The position numbers and the translations under genes are program-made. Under the pieces are notes generated by a model. That model ran no database searches. It had not been told where the DNA came from and saw only the letters and a program-made list of their open reading frames with translations. Below, one piece after another: positions 8,256 to 16,101 of a stretch of 64,000 nucleotides of DNA. Source of the stretch: Raoultibacter massiliensis (GTDB taxonomy: Bacteria > Actinomycetota > Coriobacteriia > Coriobacteriales > Eggerthellaceae); contig NZ_LT962671.1 of the NCBI RefSeq assembly GCF_900199545.1, positions 1,284,814 through 1,348,813 on the forward strand, given 5' to 3'. Position 1 is the first letter of the stretch. Every line of letters starts with the position of its first letter.

Positions 8256-8942
8256 CTAATGCTCCATGCGATCCTCTCCGACGATCGTGTGCTTCTCGGG
8301 ATCGTACACCAATCCGCCGTGCTCTTTCCAGAAGAACATGAGCAGCGTGGGCGAAATGCCTTCGATGTTAGCCAGGTAGATGTGGATGAACATGAAGACG
8401 ATGAAGATGTACATCATGAAATAATGGATGATGCGCATCGACATGAGGCCGCCGACGAGATCCGTGCCTGCAGCGAAGAAACCGAGATCCATGGTCGGAG
8501 CCCACAGGGCGAAGCCGGTATAGGCCATGACGAGGATCAGGATCGGGATCAGCAAGTAGGAGATCTTCTGCGGAACGCCGAGCTTGGCTCCAAGCGGATG
8601 ATCCTTCTTGAGGAACAGGTAGTACTTGATCCAGGCACCGAGCTGATGACGGTTGTCGGCCTGGGGAAGCCAGGTTTTGTAGTCGGCAACCTGATAGCGA
8701 GTGCCGCCGTCGGGCGCGCTCTTCACGAAGAAGGCCATGATGACGCGGACAATGCAGTTGATCAGCAGAATCGCGCCGCAGAACACATGGACGCCGCGGG
8801 CAATGCCCATGAACATCGGCCAGAACGGGAAATGGATCGAGAAGCCGGTGATGATCAGGAGGATCATGCACACGAGGTTGATCCAGTGCGTAATGACGAA
8901 CGGCATCGGATGTGCTTCGCGGTAATGTGCGAGATGTGCCAT
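8256..8942 (-). CDS. hyaC: [NiFe]-hydrogenase b-type cytochrome subunit
   Basis: A 228-residue membrane cytochrome with four transmembrane helices (about 15-40, 47-70, 125-148, 170-195). Candidate haem-ligand histidines lie in FVITHWINLVCMILL, ARGVHVFCGAI and RIIHYFMMYIFIVFMFIHIYL. It belongs to the HyaC/HupC family, which passes electrons from the periplasm-facing hydrogenase small subunit to the quinone pool. It is the third gene of hyaABC, beginning one base after the hyaB stop (TAAGATG). This indicates a membrane-anchored respiratory uptake or evolving hydrogenase. Confidence 0.93.
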   Translation of the reverse strand: MAHLAHYREAHPMPFVITHWINLVCMILLIITGFSIHFPFWPMFMGIARGVHVFCGAILLINCIVRVIMAFFVKSAPDGGTRYQVADYKTWLPQADNRHQLGAWIKYYLFLKKDHPLGAKLGVPQKISYLLIPILILVMAYTGFALWAPTMDLGFFAAGTDLVGGLMSMRIIHYFMMYIFIVFMFIHIYLANIEGISPTLLMFFWKEHGGLVYDPEKHTIVGEDRMEH

Positions 8943-8943
8943 C

Positions 8944-10602
8944 TTACTTCACCCCCCAAGGGCTCGTGACGGTCTTGAAGCTCTTGCCCGTCGCAGGCTC
9001 GCTCACGTGCACGGCGCACGCGGTGCAGGGGTCGAAGCTATGCACGGTACGAAGCGCGTTGATCGGCATCTCGATGTCCTCCACGGGAACGCCGATGAGG
9101 GCTTCCTCCATGGGGCCGTTGTTGCCCTGCGCGTCGTGGGGTGCAAGGTTCCACGTGGACGGGATGATGATCTGGTAACCCGTGATCTTGCCGTCCTTGA
9201 CGTCCTCGTGATGATAGAGGGCGCCGCGCGGAGCCTCCCAGAAGCCCGTTCCGGAACCGGTGATGGTTTCAGGCTTGCGGAAGTACTCGGAGTCGCCGCC
9301 CTTGACCGCTTCCATCAGCTCCTGGACCCATTCCTTCATGAGGCCTGCGATGTAGAGCGTCTCGATCTGACGAACGGCGGTACGGCCGAGCGTCGACTGA
9401 GCTTGGCCGAGCTGGATGCCGAGGGCCTTGGTGAAGGCGTCGACCTGCTCGACGATGAACGGCACGTTGCGCTTGTAGGCAACGAGCACGCGGGAAAGGC
9501 CGCCGGCCTCGGCGGGCTTGCCGTCGTATGCAGGGCACTTCACCCAGGTGTAGCGATCGCTCACCGTGTCGGTGCCCTCTTTGTAGTACTCGGTGAACTC
9601 GGGCTCGGTAACGAAGTACGGCGAGGTATAGGTCTCGTCGCCCTTGTACCAAGAATGGCCCATGTACTCGGTGATCATGCTCTCTTCGACATCGGAGAGG
9701 TTGAGGCTCTCGTCGAGAACGCCGGCCGGCAGATAGCGGTCGTTCATTTCCATGTTCTCGTTCTCGAACACGCCCCAGGCGATGTAGCGACCCACGCCCT
9801 TGCCCCAGGTGAGAGCATCGACGTATGCCGGCGCAATCGCGAGGGTGTCGGGGATCATGGTCGATTCGACCCAGTTGTAAATCTCGTTGACAAGCGCCCA
9901 CAGGTCGTCGAGCTTCTCCTCGGTGGGAACCCATGCGGTACCGCCGGGGATAAGCGTCATGACATGGGGCATCTTGCCGCCGAGCAGAGCTGCGACCTCG
10001 GATGCCTTGGCCTGCATCTGCAGAGCCTCAAGGTAGTGCGCGGTGCAGATGAGATCGAGCTCGGGATCGAGCTTGTAAGCCTGACCCTTGTCGGCCTCGA
10101 ACCAGGCGCCCGAGAAGATGGACATCTGACCGTTGTCGGCGAACTTGGCGAGGCGCTCCTTCAATGCGACGAAGTCGCTGTTGGTGGAAGTGCCGGCCGC
10201 GAGAGCCAAATCGTACGCATCGGCAGGATCGGCCTTGAGCGCATTCAGGGGATTCACGTAGTCGAGTGCAGCCAGATTGTAGAACCACAGGATATGGCTG
10301 TGGAGGAACTGGGCTCCCTCGATGAGGTTACGGATGATGCGGGCGTTGTTGGAGATCTTGATTCCGTACGCATGCTCGCCCGCAATGGCGGATGAATGGG
10401 CGTGGGACACGGGGCACACGCCGCAGATGCGCTGCACGATCTGAGCAGCATCCTCGGGGGTGCGGTCCTGCACGACGAGTTCCATGCCGCGGAAGCAGCC
10501 GCCGGAAACCCAAGCCTCGGACACCTTGCCGTTGGTAACTTCCATCTCAACGCGCAGGTGGCCTTCGATTCGGGTGATCGGATCGATGATTGAACGAGTC
10601 AT
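8944..10602 (-). CDS. hyaB: [NiFe]-hydrogenase large (catalytic) subunit, group 1 type
   Basis: A 552-residue subunit carrying the Ni-Fe centre. The L1 motif RICGVC is at residues 58-63 and the L2 motif DPCTACAVH at 524-532, giving the four Ni/Fe cysteine ligands (Cys60, 63, 526, 529). A 20-residue extension follows His532, which is the site cut by a maturation protease after nickel loading. The ATG directly abuts the hyaA stop (TAAATG), and GGAGG lies inside the end of hyaA. The product is expected to be co-exported by the Tat signal on HyaA and to act with HyaC at the membrane. It may fall in a Coriobacteriia-specific group 1 clade. Confidence 0.97.
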   Translation of the reverse strand: MTRSIIDPITRIEGHLRVEMEVTNGKVSEAWVSGGCFRGMELVVQDRTPEDAAQIVQRICGVCPVSHAHSSAIAGEHAYGIKISNNARIIRNLIEGAQFLHSHILWFYNLAALDYVNPLNALKADPADAYDLALAAGTSTNSDFVALKERLAKFADNGQMSIFSGAWFEADKGQAYKLDPELDLICTAHYLEALQMQAKASEVAALLGGKMPHVMTLIPGGTAWVPTEEKLDDLWALVNEIYNWVESTMIPDTLAIAPAYVDALTWGKGVGRYIAWGVFENENMEMNDRYLPAGVLDESLNLSDVEESMITEYMGHSWYKGDETYTSPYFVTEPEFTEYYKEGTDTVSDRYTWVKCPAYDGKPAEAGGLSRVLVAYKRNVPFIVEQVDAFTKALGIQLGQAQSTLGRTAVRQIETLYIAGLMKEWVQELMEAVKGGDSEYFRKPETITGSGTGFWEAPRGALYHHEDVKDGKITGYQIIIPSTWNLAPHDAQGNNGPMEEALIGVPVEDIEMPINALRTVHSFDPCTACAVHVSEPATGKSFKTVTSPWGVK

Positions 10603-11823
10603 TTACTCCTGGCCTCCCTTCGCGTCGTCGTCATCGTACTTGCCGATGGATTTATCGGGGTGCTTCGCATCCCAAGCGCGCTTCTTCTCGAAGTCTGCGC
10701 CGCCGTCCATGCGGCCGGAAATCTTCATGCCGAAGCCGTGGACGACAAGAGCGCCGGCGACGACGGCGGTCACGATGAGCGCCACGGTACCGGGCTGGAA
10801 CACGAAATCGCCGATGCGCAGATCGCGATGGCGCTTGTAGAACGGGGTGTTGACCTCGACCCAGTTCTGCCCGGGGTTCATCGGGTTAGCCTCGCAGCAT
10901 CCGATGCAGGGAGAACCGGCCTCGACGCACCAGCTACGACGATGGTTCCAACGAACGATGCCGCAGTTCGACTTGGTCTGCGGTCCGCGGCAGCCGAGCG
11001 GATAAAGGCAATAGCCCATGGCTTCTTCGGGTGAGCCGAACTCGTACACGAATTCGCCGTTCTCGAAGTGGCCACGACGCTGGCAGTTGTCATGAATCGT
11101 CTGATCGTAGATCACCGACGGCTTGTCCTCGCCGTTAAGGGCGGGAAGCTGCTGCATGAGCACCACGTCGACCAGAACGGCGACAAGCCATTCGGGGTTC
11201 GCCGGGCAACCCGGAACGTTGATGACGGGGGTCTCGACGCCCGCCTCTTTCAGATACTGCTGCACGCCGAGCGCATTCGAAGGATTCGGATGCGCGGCCA
11301 TCCAGCCGCCGTTGACGGCGCACGAACCGAGTGCGACGACTGCGTTGGCTTTTTCCGCCGCATGGACGAGAATGTCGGTTCCCGTCTCGTTGGCGACGCG
11401 AAGGGCCTGACCGCCCCAATTCTTCAGGACACCGCCCTCGTACACCAATATATAGTTGCCAGCTTCGATCGTCTGCTCTTTCGCCTCTTCCATCGACCAA
11501 CCGGCTGCGGCGGAAAGCGTCTCGCAATAATTGAGCGAGATCATTTCCAAAACAACTGTCGCAGGGTCCGGTGCATCGGCCTGGGCGAACGATTCGGTAC
11601 AACCCGTGCAGGATGCTCCTTCGATCCAGATAACCGGATACAGGTTGCCCTTAGTTGCGCCGATCACAGAACTCTCGAGGGCCTGGGCTACCTGCGGAGC
11701 AGCGAGCTCGGTAAAACCGGCCGCAACCGCAACAGCGCCGCAGAGTTTCATGAAATCACGACGGGATACCCCGCGTTCGGATAGCATTTGCTGAAACTCT
11801 GATACAGTGGCCTCTGTTTCCAT
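10603..11823 (-). CDS. hyaA: [NiFe]-hydrogenase small subunit with Tat signal and C-terminal anchor
   Basis: A 406-residue Fe-S subunit. The Tat motif SRRDFMK (residues 20-26) precedes a hydrophobic signal. The proximal cluster ligands begin at EGASCTGCTESF and continue in GSCAVNGG and GCPANP; medial and distal cluster cysteines lie in YCLYPLGCRG and SWCVEAGSPCIGCCE. A C-terminal helix (about 345-370) anchors it. The residue after the first proximal Cys is Thr-Gly rather than the extra Cys of O2-tolerant enzymes, so the enzyme is probably O2-sensitive. ATG 11823 is preceded by GAGGAGG with good spacing; an in-frame GTG six bases upstream is less likely. It heads hyaABC. Confidence 0.96.
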   Translation of the reverse strand: METEATVSEFQQMLSERGVSRRDFMKLCGAVAVAAGFTELAAPQVAQALESSVIGATKGNLYPVIWIEGASCTGCTESFAQADAPDPATVVLEMISLNYCETLSAAAGWSMEEAKEQTIEAGNYILVYEGGVLKNWGGQALRVANETGTDILVHAAEKANAVVALGSCAVNGGWMAAHPNPSNALGVQQYLKEAGVETPVINVPGCPANPEWLVAVLVDVVLMQQLPALNGEDKPSVIYDQTIHDNCQRRGHFENGEFVYEFGSPEEAMGYCLYPLGCRGPQTKSNCGIVRWNHRRSWCVEAGSPCIGCCEANPMNPGQNWVEVNTPFYKRHRDLRIGDFVFQPGTVALIVTAVVAGALVVHGFGMKISGRMDGGADFEKKRAWDAKHPDKSIGKYDDDDAKGGQE

Positions 11824-11942
11824 GTGCACACCTCCTCAGGTGCTCTCGTCTTACTACTACTGTCGGTATTTTCCCCGAGGATGAATTTTTTGTCGTGCTC
11901 GGTTAAGCCAAGTGCCGCTTTTCAGCCGCAAATGGCATCAAA

Positions 11943-11970
11943 ATGTTACAAACCTGTTTACTCGTAACAT
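11943..11970. promoter_or_regulatory. Inverted repeat upstream of hyaABC, candidate operator
   Basis: Arms ATGTTAC (11943-11949) and GTAACAT (11964-11970) form a perfect 7-bp inverted repeat with a 14-base spacer in AT-rich DNA, about 120 bases upstream of hyaA. The symmetry suggests a dimeric regulator site controlling the hydrogenase. No nearby regulator can be assigned, and it does not match the canonical FNR or CRP boxes. Confidence 0.4.
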
Positions 11971-12007
11971 ATATCCCCATCTCCGCATAAAATGTAGGAT
12001 GATATGC

Positions 12008-12035
12008 AACGACCCCGCTCGAAAGCAGGGTCGTT
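12008..12035. terminator. Terminator-like hairpin after rubrerythrin gene
   Basis: AACGACCC/GGGTCGTT (8 bp) encloses an inner GCT/AGC stem with a CGAA loop. It lies about 75 bases beyond the rubrerythrin stop and upstream of the hya promoter region. On the plus strand it is followed by TTTTC. Confidence 0.6.
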
Positions 12036-12107
12036 TTCGCATATTCATGCAGAAATCTGCATCGCATTCGCCCCGAGGAACCGGAACGCATGATAGGCGG
12101 GAATCGC

Positions 12108-12647
12108 CTAGTAGTTTTCGCAGCGAATCTCGAAATGCGCCTGCGGATGAGCGCACACCGGGCATTCTTCGGGAGCCTCGGTTCCAATGTGGATGTGCCC
12201 GCAGTTGTTGCACTTCCACGCGTACACCTCGCCGCGCTTGAACACTTCGCCGTTGTTGATGCGCACGATGAGCGTGCGATAGCGCTCCTCGTGCTCCTTT
12301 TCCACGCCAGCCACGCCGTCGAACAGCTCAGCGAGGTCCTCGAATCCCTCTTCGCGAGCCACTTTCGCAAAATCAGCGTACATCTCGGTCCATTCCTCGT
12401 TCTCGCCCGCCGCCGCATCGGCAAGGTTGTCGAGCGTCGAGGGGATGGCTCCGCCGTGAAGCGCCTTGAACCACAGCTTGGCATGTTCGGCTTCGTTTTT
12501 CGACGTCTCGAGGAAAATGTTCTGGATCTGAACGTAGCCGTCCTTCTTCGCCTGCGAAGCGTAGTACTCGTACTTGGTGTGAGCCTGCGACTCCCCCGCG
12601 AAGGCGTACCAGAGATTCTTCTCGGTCTGAGATCCCGAAAGTTCCAT
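12108..12647 (-). CDS. Rubrerythrin
   Basis: A 179-residue peroxide-reducing protein of anaerobes. The N-terminal ferritin-like di-iron domain (about 1-135) shows [24 protein letters not shown] and [12 protein letters not shown]-terminal rubredoxin-like FeS4 site has CNNCG (residues 150-154) and CPVCAHP. ATG 12647 is chosen because GAGGAG lies 7 bases upstream; longer in-frame extensions are Arg-rich and lack a ribosome binding site. It is monocistronic, with a hairpin downstream. It reduces H2O2 with electrons from NADH via rubredoxin or related carriers. Confidence 0.95.
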   Translation of the reverse strand: MELSGSQTEKNLWYAFAGESQAHTKYEYYASQAKKDGYVQIQNIFLETSKNEAEHAKLWFKALHGGAIPSTLDNLADAAAGENEEWTEMYADFAKVAREEGFEDLAELFDGVAGVEKEHEERYRTLIVRINNGEVFKRGEVYAWKCNNCGHIHIGTEAPEECPVCAHPQAHFEIRCENY

Positions 12648-12916
12648 GTTCTCGCTCCTCTCGTGCCGAAGCCTGCGCCCGGCCGTCCTGGTGTTCCATC
12701 GTTTCAACCGATGCGCCGCGCATGGCCTCAGGCGCATCGTCTGTACAATGCACTATAAAGCATCGGCGACCCGCTCGGCGCTGTCGTGGAAATATTCCGA
12801 TAACTTTCCCCCGATGATCGCAACGCATGCACACCTATGGCTAAGATGGTCAGGCTACCGAAACGCTGCTGTTCGCGCGAATGCGCGCACGGCAGCCCAA
12901 GACCGAAGGAACCGAC

Positions 12917-13765
12917 ATGACCGAACCCCAAGCACTCGCCTACCTTGGACCCGCCGGCACTTACACAGACGAAGCGGCGCGCGCCTTCGCCGCCCGCCTC
13001 GGCATCGACGATCCCGTTCTCATCGAGTGCACATCGTTCGACGAGGTGTTCGACAGCGTCGATCGCGGCAAATGCGAGTTCGGCGTCGTCGCCACCGAGA
13101 ATTCGCTCGAAGGATCGGTAACCGCCACCCTCGACAACTTCGCGTTCAACAGCACCGCAAACATCCTCGGCGAGCAAGTGCTCGACATCCATCACTGCCT
13201 GCTGCTTCATCCCGAGGCCAAAATCGAAGACGTGACGACCATCGCCTCGCACCATCAGGGCCTTGCGCAGTGCCGTCGCTACATCGCCGAGCACCTGCCC
13301 GGCCGCGACACCGTCACCACTTCGTCAACCGCGGAAAGCGCGCGCCTCGCCGCCGAGAACAAGAACATCGCGGGCATCGCCAACGCGTTCGCCGCGAAGC
13401 TCTACGGCGCCGCGATCTACGCGCAAGACATCGAGGACCACTTCGGCAACCAAACGTCGTTCGCGCTGATCGCGCGGCAGGGCCACGCACCGGTGTTCGA
13501 AGGAACGAAGCACAAGACATCTGTTGCGCTGTTCATGCAGATCGACCGGGCGGGCACGCTCTCGATGATCCTTTCGGAGTTCGCCTACGCGGGCATCAAC
13601 CTCACGATGATCCAATCGCGCCCGACGAAGCAGGCGCTCGGCGACTACATGTTCTTCGTCACGTTCGAGCGCCCCACCACCGATCCCGAGGTGCAAACGG
13701 CGCTCAACTGCCTCCGTTTGAAGCTGCGCGAAGTGAAGGTGCTCGGAAGCTACCCGATTCTCTAA
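12917..13765 (+). CDS. pheA: Prephenate dehydratase
   Basis: A 282-residue monofunctional enzyme converting prephenate to phenylpyruvate in phenylalanine synthesis. The catalytic domain spans about 5-185, with YLGPAGTYTDEAA, the ENSLEGSV motif and STAESAR. A C-terminal ACT regulatory domain (about 200-280), including GTLSMILSEFAYAGINLTMIQSRP, suggests feedback control by Phe. GAAGGA precedes ATG 12917 by 7 bases, so the longer frame from 12881 is not used. No chorismate mutase domain is fused. The gene stands alone, convergent with mntP across the parS palindrome. Confidence 0.95.
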   Translation: MTEPQALAYLGPAGTYTDEAARAFAARLGIDDPVLIECTSFDEVFDSVDRGKCEFGVVATENSLEGSVTATLDNFAFNSTANILGEQVLDIHHCLLLHPEAKIEDVTTIASHHQGLAQCRRYIAEHLPGRDTVTTSSTAESARLAAENKNIAGIANAFAAKLYGAAIYAQDIEDHFGNQTSFALIARQGHAPVFEGTKHKTSVALFMQIDRAGTLSMILSEFAYAGINLTMIQSRPTKQALGDYMFFVTFERPTTDPEVQTALNCLRLKLREVKVLGSYPIL

Positions 13766-13813
13766 GCCGGCCGTCGCCCAAGCATCCGACAGGAAGAATA
13801 TCCCAAAAAATAC

Positions 13814-13843
13814 GAACGGATGTTTCACGTGAAACATCCGTTC
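13814..13843. terminator. 30-bp perfect palindrome acting as bidirectional terminator between pheA and mntP
   Basis: Arms 13814-13828 and 13829-13843 are perfect complements with no spacer. On the left is AAAAAA (13805-13810) and on the right CTGTTTTTCTG, so transcripts from both convergent genes would end in a hairpin and a U-rich tract. The palindrome contains an exact parS core. Confidence 0.8.
13821..13836. other. parS centromere site (ParB binding)
   Basis: TGTTTCACGTGAAACA is an exact match to the conserved 16-bp bacterial parS consensus bound by ParB/Spo0J. It nucleates the ParB-CTP sliding clamp and SMC loading for chromosome segregation. It is placed in non-coding DNA between convergent genes. 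parS sites usually cluster around oriC, but this window shows no dnaA, parAB or gyr genes, so the distance from the origin is unknown. Confidence 0.88.
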
Positions 13844-13878
13844 TGTTTTTCTGCCCGCACGCTCGAAAGCGCCGCCGC

Positions 13879-14460
13879 CTACCCGAGAAAGCCCAGATGC
13901 TCGAGCAGGATCTTAAGACCGATCAGGATAAGCACGATGCCGCCCGCTATGGTGGCGGGCTTGCGGAAGCGCGACCCGAACTGGTTACCCGTCGCGACTC
14001 CGATGAACGAAAGCACGAACGTGGTTACCGCAATCGTAAGAGCCGCCCACACGATGTCGACCCGCAAGAAGGCGAACGTGATGCCGACGGCAAGCGCATC
14101 TATGCTCGTCGCCACCGCAAGCATCACAAGCTCCTTGACGTCGAGGCGCGCCTGCTCGCCTTCGGCGCATTCGACGCACTCGTCATCCTCATGGAAGGCG
14201 TCCCACAGCATCTTCGCACCGATGAATGCCAGCAAAACGAATGCGATCCAGTGGTCTATGCTCGTGATGTAGCCCTCGAACTGCGTGCCGAGCGCCCAGC
14301 CGATCACGGGCATGATCCCCTGGAAAGCCCCGAAGAACAATGCGATGACAAGCGCATGCTTCCAGTTGAGCTTGCTCATCCCAAGCCCCTTGCATACCGA
14401 AACGGCAAACGCGTCCATCGACAATCCAATGGCGATGAGCGCCAATTCCACGAACCCCAT
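13879..14460 (-). CDS. mntP: Manganese efflux pump MntP
   Basis: A 193-residue protein with six predicted helices in two repeats. Each repeat carries the metal-binding Asp motif: GLSMDAFAVSVCKG at residues 13-26 and ATSIDALAVGITF in the second repeat. An acidic loop of about 90-105 (HEDDECVECAEGE) is between them. ATG 14460 follows GAGGAG by 7 bases. It exports Mn2+ from the cytoplasm, and the preceding yybP-ykoY riboswitch and terminators explain its control. The frame stays open upstream through the leader, but that part is not protein-like. Confidence 0.95.
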   Translation of the reverse strand: MGFVELALIAIGLSMDAFAVSVCKGLGMSKLNWKHALVIALFFGAFQGIMPVIGWALGTQFEGYITSIDHWIAFVLLAFIGAKMLWDAFHEDDECVECAEGEQARLDVKELVMLAVATSIDALAVGITFAFLRVDIVWAALTIAVTTFVLSFIGVATGNQFGSRFRKPATIAGGIVLILIGLKILLEHLGFLG

Positions 14461-14509
14461 GGGTTTCTCCTCTCGCTTGCAGCCCCGCCGGCCTCCGCGC
14501 TGCGGGCGC

Positions 14510-14665
14510 AAAAAAACCGGCGCATCGCACCGGCCATAAAAAAAACGGTGCGACCTCTCGTCACACCGCAAGTCTTGTCAATTAAGGCCAGCCAGCTTCT
14601 CGAAAAAGCAGTATGTTGACATGGCCGCAGCTATTTCGCCGCCGACTACTCCCCTACGGGTTTCG
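14510..14665 (-). promoter_or_regulatory. yybP-ykoY manganese riboswitch leader of mntP with tandem terminators
   Basis: On the minus strand the leader has the family signature GGGGAGTAG (14654-14646) and the conserved GTCAACATAC (14620-14611). A 9-bp stem CGGTGTGAC/GTCGCACCG and eight Ts (14568-14538) form one intrinsic terminator. A second, CCGGTGC/GCGCCGG plus seven Ts, lies at 14533-14510, only a few bases later. In this family Mn2+ binding usually favours read-through into an Mn exporter, here mntP. The 5' boundary is approximate. The leader starts directly after the mutY-like gene, which suggests either its own weak promoter (TAGGAT near 14672) or read-through. Confidence 0.88.
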
Positions 14666-14688
14666 GGTATCCTACCACATAACGCGGC

Positions 14689-15549
14689 CTACGCGAAGAG
14701 AACTTCCCCCTCGCGCCTGAAAAACCCTTCGCCAACCATATCCGCAAGAATGGATTCGAATTCCGCTCGGTCCATTCCGCCCCGCCCTGCCTCGCGTTCG
14801 AACTCCTCGAGATGCGCGAGCAGATCGTCAGGGGCCATACCCGGATCGGCGAGCACGCATCTGAGCATCTCTGCACGCTTCTGGCGCCTCGATCCCTCGA
14901 AAGCGCTCTGCTTCGCGTAATGCGCGCTTCTGCGCGAAGGATTGACCGTCGTCTGCTTGAGGTGCGCGCCCCAATCGAGCAGGGCGTAGTACCACGCACG
15001 GGGCCGATCGGGCGGGCACGTGGCCTCGACCAAGGGCTTGAGCTCGCGATCGGACACGGTTTCCGCATCGGGAAACAGCTCATGGATGAAAACGGTTCGA
15101 ACGTTCGTCTCGATGTACACCGAAGGCTTGTTATGCGCGAAGGCCATGACACCCGCTGCGGTGGCCTGCCCGATGCCCGGCAGCTCGACAAGCTCGTCGA
15201 AAGTGGGGGGAAGTTCGCCCGCATACCGCTCGGCGCACTGCTCTGCAGCGCGTTTCAGGGCGAGGGCGCGGCGATTATAGCCGAGACCCTGCCACTGCTC
15301 GAGCACCAGCGCCGTATCGGCCGAGGCCAGGGCATCGATCGTCGGAAAAACGCCCAGAAAGCGATCCCAATGCTTGAGCACGCGAACCACCTGGGTTTGC
15401 TGCAGCATGACCTCGGAAACGAGCACGCTGTAAGCGTCGTCGATGTTGCGCCAGGGAAGCTCGCGGTAACGCGAACCCCCCTCAGCCCAAACGCGCTCGA
15501 CGAAGCGCTCGAGTTCGCGCTCGCTTACATCGCATCCGCTTTCCATCAC
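14689..15549 (-). CDS. MutY-like adenine glycosylase lacking the Fe-S cluster
   Basis: A 286-residue HhH-GPD protein with strong MutY features: LPWRNIDDAYSVLVSEVMLQQTQV (catalytic-type Glu46), GLGYNRRAL and the hairpin LPGIGQATA (123-131). It lacks the four cysteines of the [4Fe-4S] loop: after DWGAHLKQTTVNPSRRS there is no Cys cluster. The usual catalytic Asp is Glu147 in YIETNVRTV. There is no C-terminal MutT-like 8-oxoG domain. It belongs to a Fe-S-free MutY-related subfamily, so A:8-oxoG activity is plausible but not assured. The GTG start at 15549 has GGAGG nine bases upstream. Confidence 0.85.
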   Translation of the reverse strand: MMESGCDVSERELERFVERVWAEGGSRYRELPWRNIDDAYSVLVSEVMLQQTQVVRVLKHWDRFLGVFPTIDALASADTALVLEQWQGLGYNRRALALKRAAEQCAERYAGELPPTFDELVELPGIGQATAAGVMAFAHNKPSVYIETNVRTVFIHELFPDAETVSDRELKPLVEATCPPDRPRAWYYALLDWGAHLKQTTVNPSRRSAHYAKQSAFEGSRRQKRAEMLRCVLADPGMAPDDLLAHLEEFEREAGRGGMDRAEFESILADMVGEGFFRREGEVLFA

Positions 15550-15564
15550 CGAGCCGGTCCTCCG

Positions 15565-16098
15565 CTAAACCGCTTCGACGCGATCGGTGGCTTCGGATTC
15601 GGCGGCTGAACCGCCCGAAGAGGCGATCCGCTGCGTGCACGTCCATTTCTCGTACTGGCCCTCGGGTCCCAGCACCTCGATGATCTTCGGGTGCTCGTCG
15701 CCTAGGGTGAGGATATCGGAGAGGGTGAACGACGCGAAATAATCGTTCAGAAGCTTGTCGGCTCCCTGCCACACGCGATTGTACGCGCAGCCGCCCTGCT
15801 TCTCGCAATACTCGGGATCGACGGAGCACAAAGCGACGCTCACCGGCCCCTGGACCGCCTCGAGCACATCGAGCAGCGTCACTTCGGCGGGATCGCAGTT
15901 AAGCACCAGCCCGCCCCGCGCGCCGCGGACCGTCTTGATGAGACCGCCTTTCACGAGGTCGTGCTGAATGCTGCGCGCAAACGCATACGGTATGTCCTCT
16001 TTCTCGGAAATCTCCGAGACCGAAACGTACTGTTCGCCGCTCTCGAACGCAGCGCGGAGAATACGGCACGCGTAATCGCAGCGTCGTGTTACATCCAT
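15565..16098 (-). CDS. Rrf2-family regulator with putative Fe-S cysteines
   Basis: A 177-residue Rrf2/IscR/NsrR-type regulator. The N-terminal winged helix (about 1-75) includes VSVSEISEKEDIPYAFARSIQ and the wing GLIKTVRGARGGLVL. Three cysteines in CSVDPEYCEKQGGC (spacing 6 and 5) occupy the cluster-binding position, consistent with sensing NO, redox state or iron. The extended tail (about 150-177) is Ser/Glu-rich. Its ATG lies three bases after the stop of the pseudo-AAA+ gene, with GGGGG inside that gene, so the two are co-transcribed. Its targets are unknown. Confidence 0.9.
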   Translation of the reverse strand: MDVTRRCDYACRILRAAFESGEQYVSVSEISEKEDIPYAFARSIQHDLVKGGLIKTVRGARGGLVLNCDPAEVTLLDVLEAVQGPVSVALCSVDPEYCEKQGGCAYNRVWQGADKLLNDYFASFTLSDILTLGDEHPKIIEVLGPEGQYEKWTCTQRIASSGGSAAESEATDRVEAV

Positions 16099-16101
16099 CG
16101 G

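Noticed and set aside
13820..13837. Two short proteins beginning MFHVKH on either strand
   Set aside because: These are only translations of the parS palindrome; no ribosome binding site and no protein-like continuation.
12646..14619. A 657-codon plus-strand open frame spanning the rubrerythrin-pheA-mntP region
   Set aside because: It overlaps pheA in a different frame, is extremely Arg/His-rich, and crosses the parS palindrome; it is an antisense/frame shadow caused by high G+C.
14689..15549. MutY homologue as a pseudogene because of missing cysteines and catalytic Asp
   Set aside because: The frame is intact with a good start, and the YIETNVR pattern fits a Fe-S-free subfamily rather than decay.
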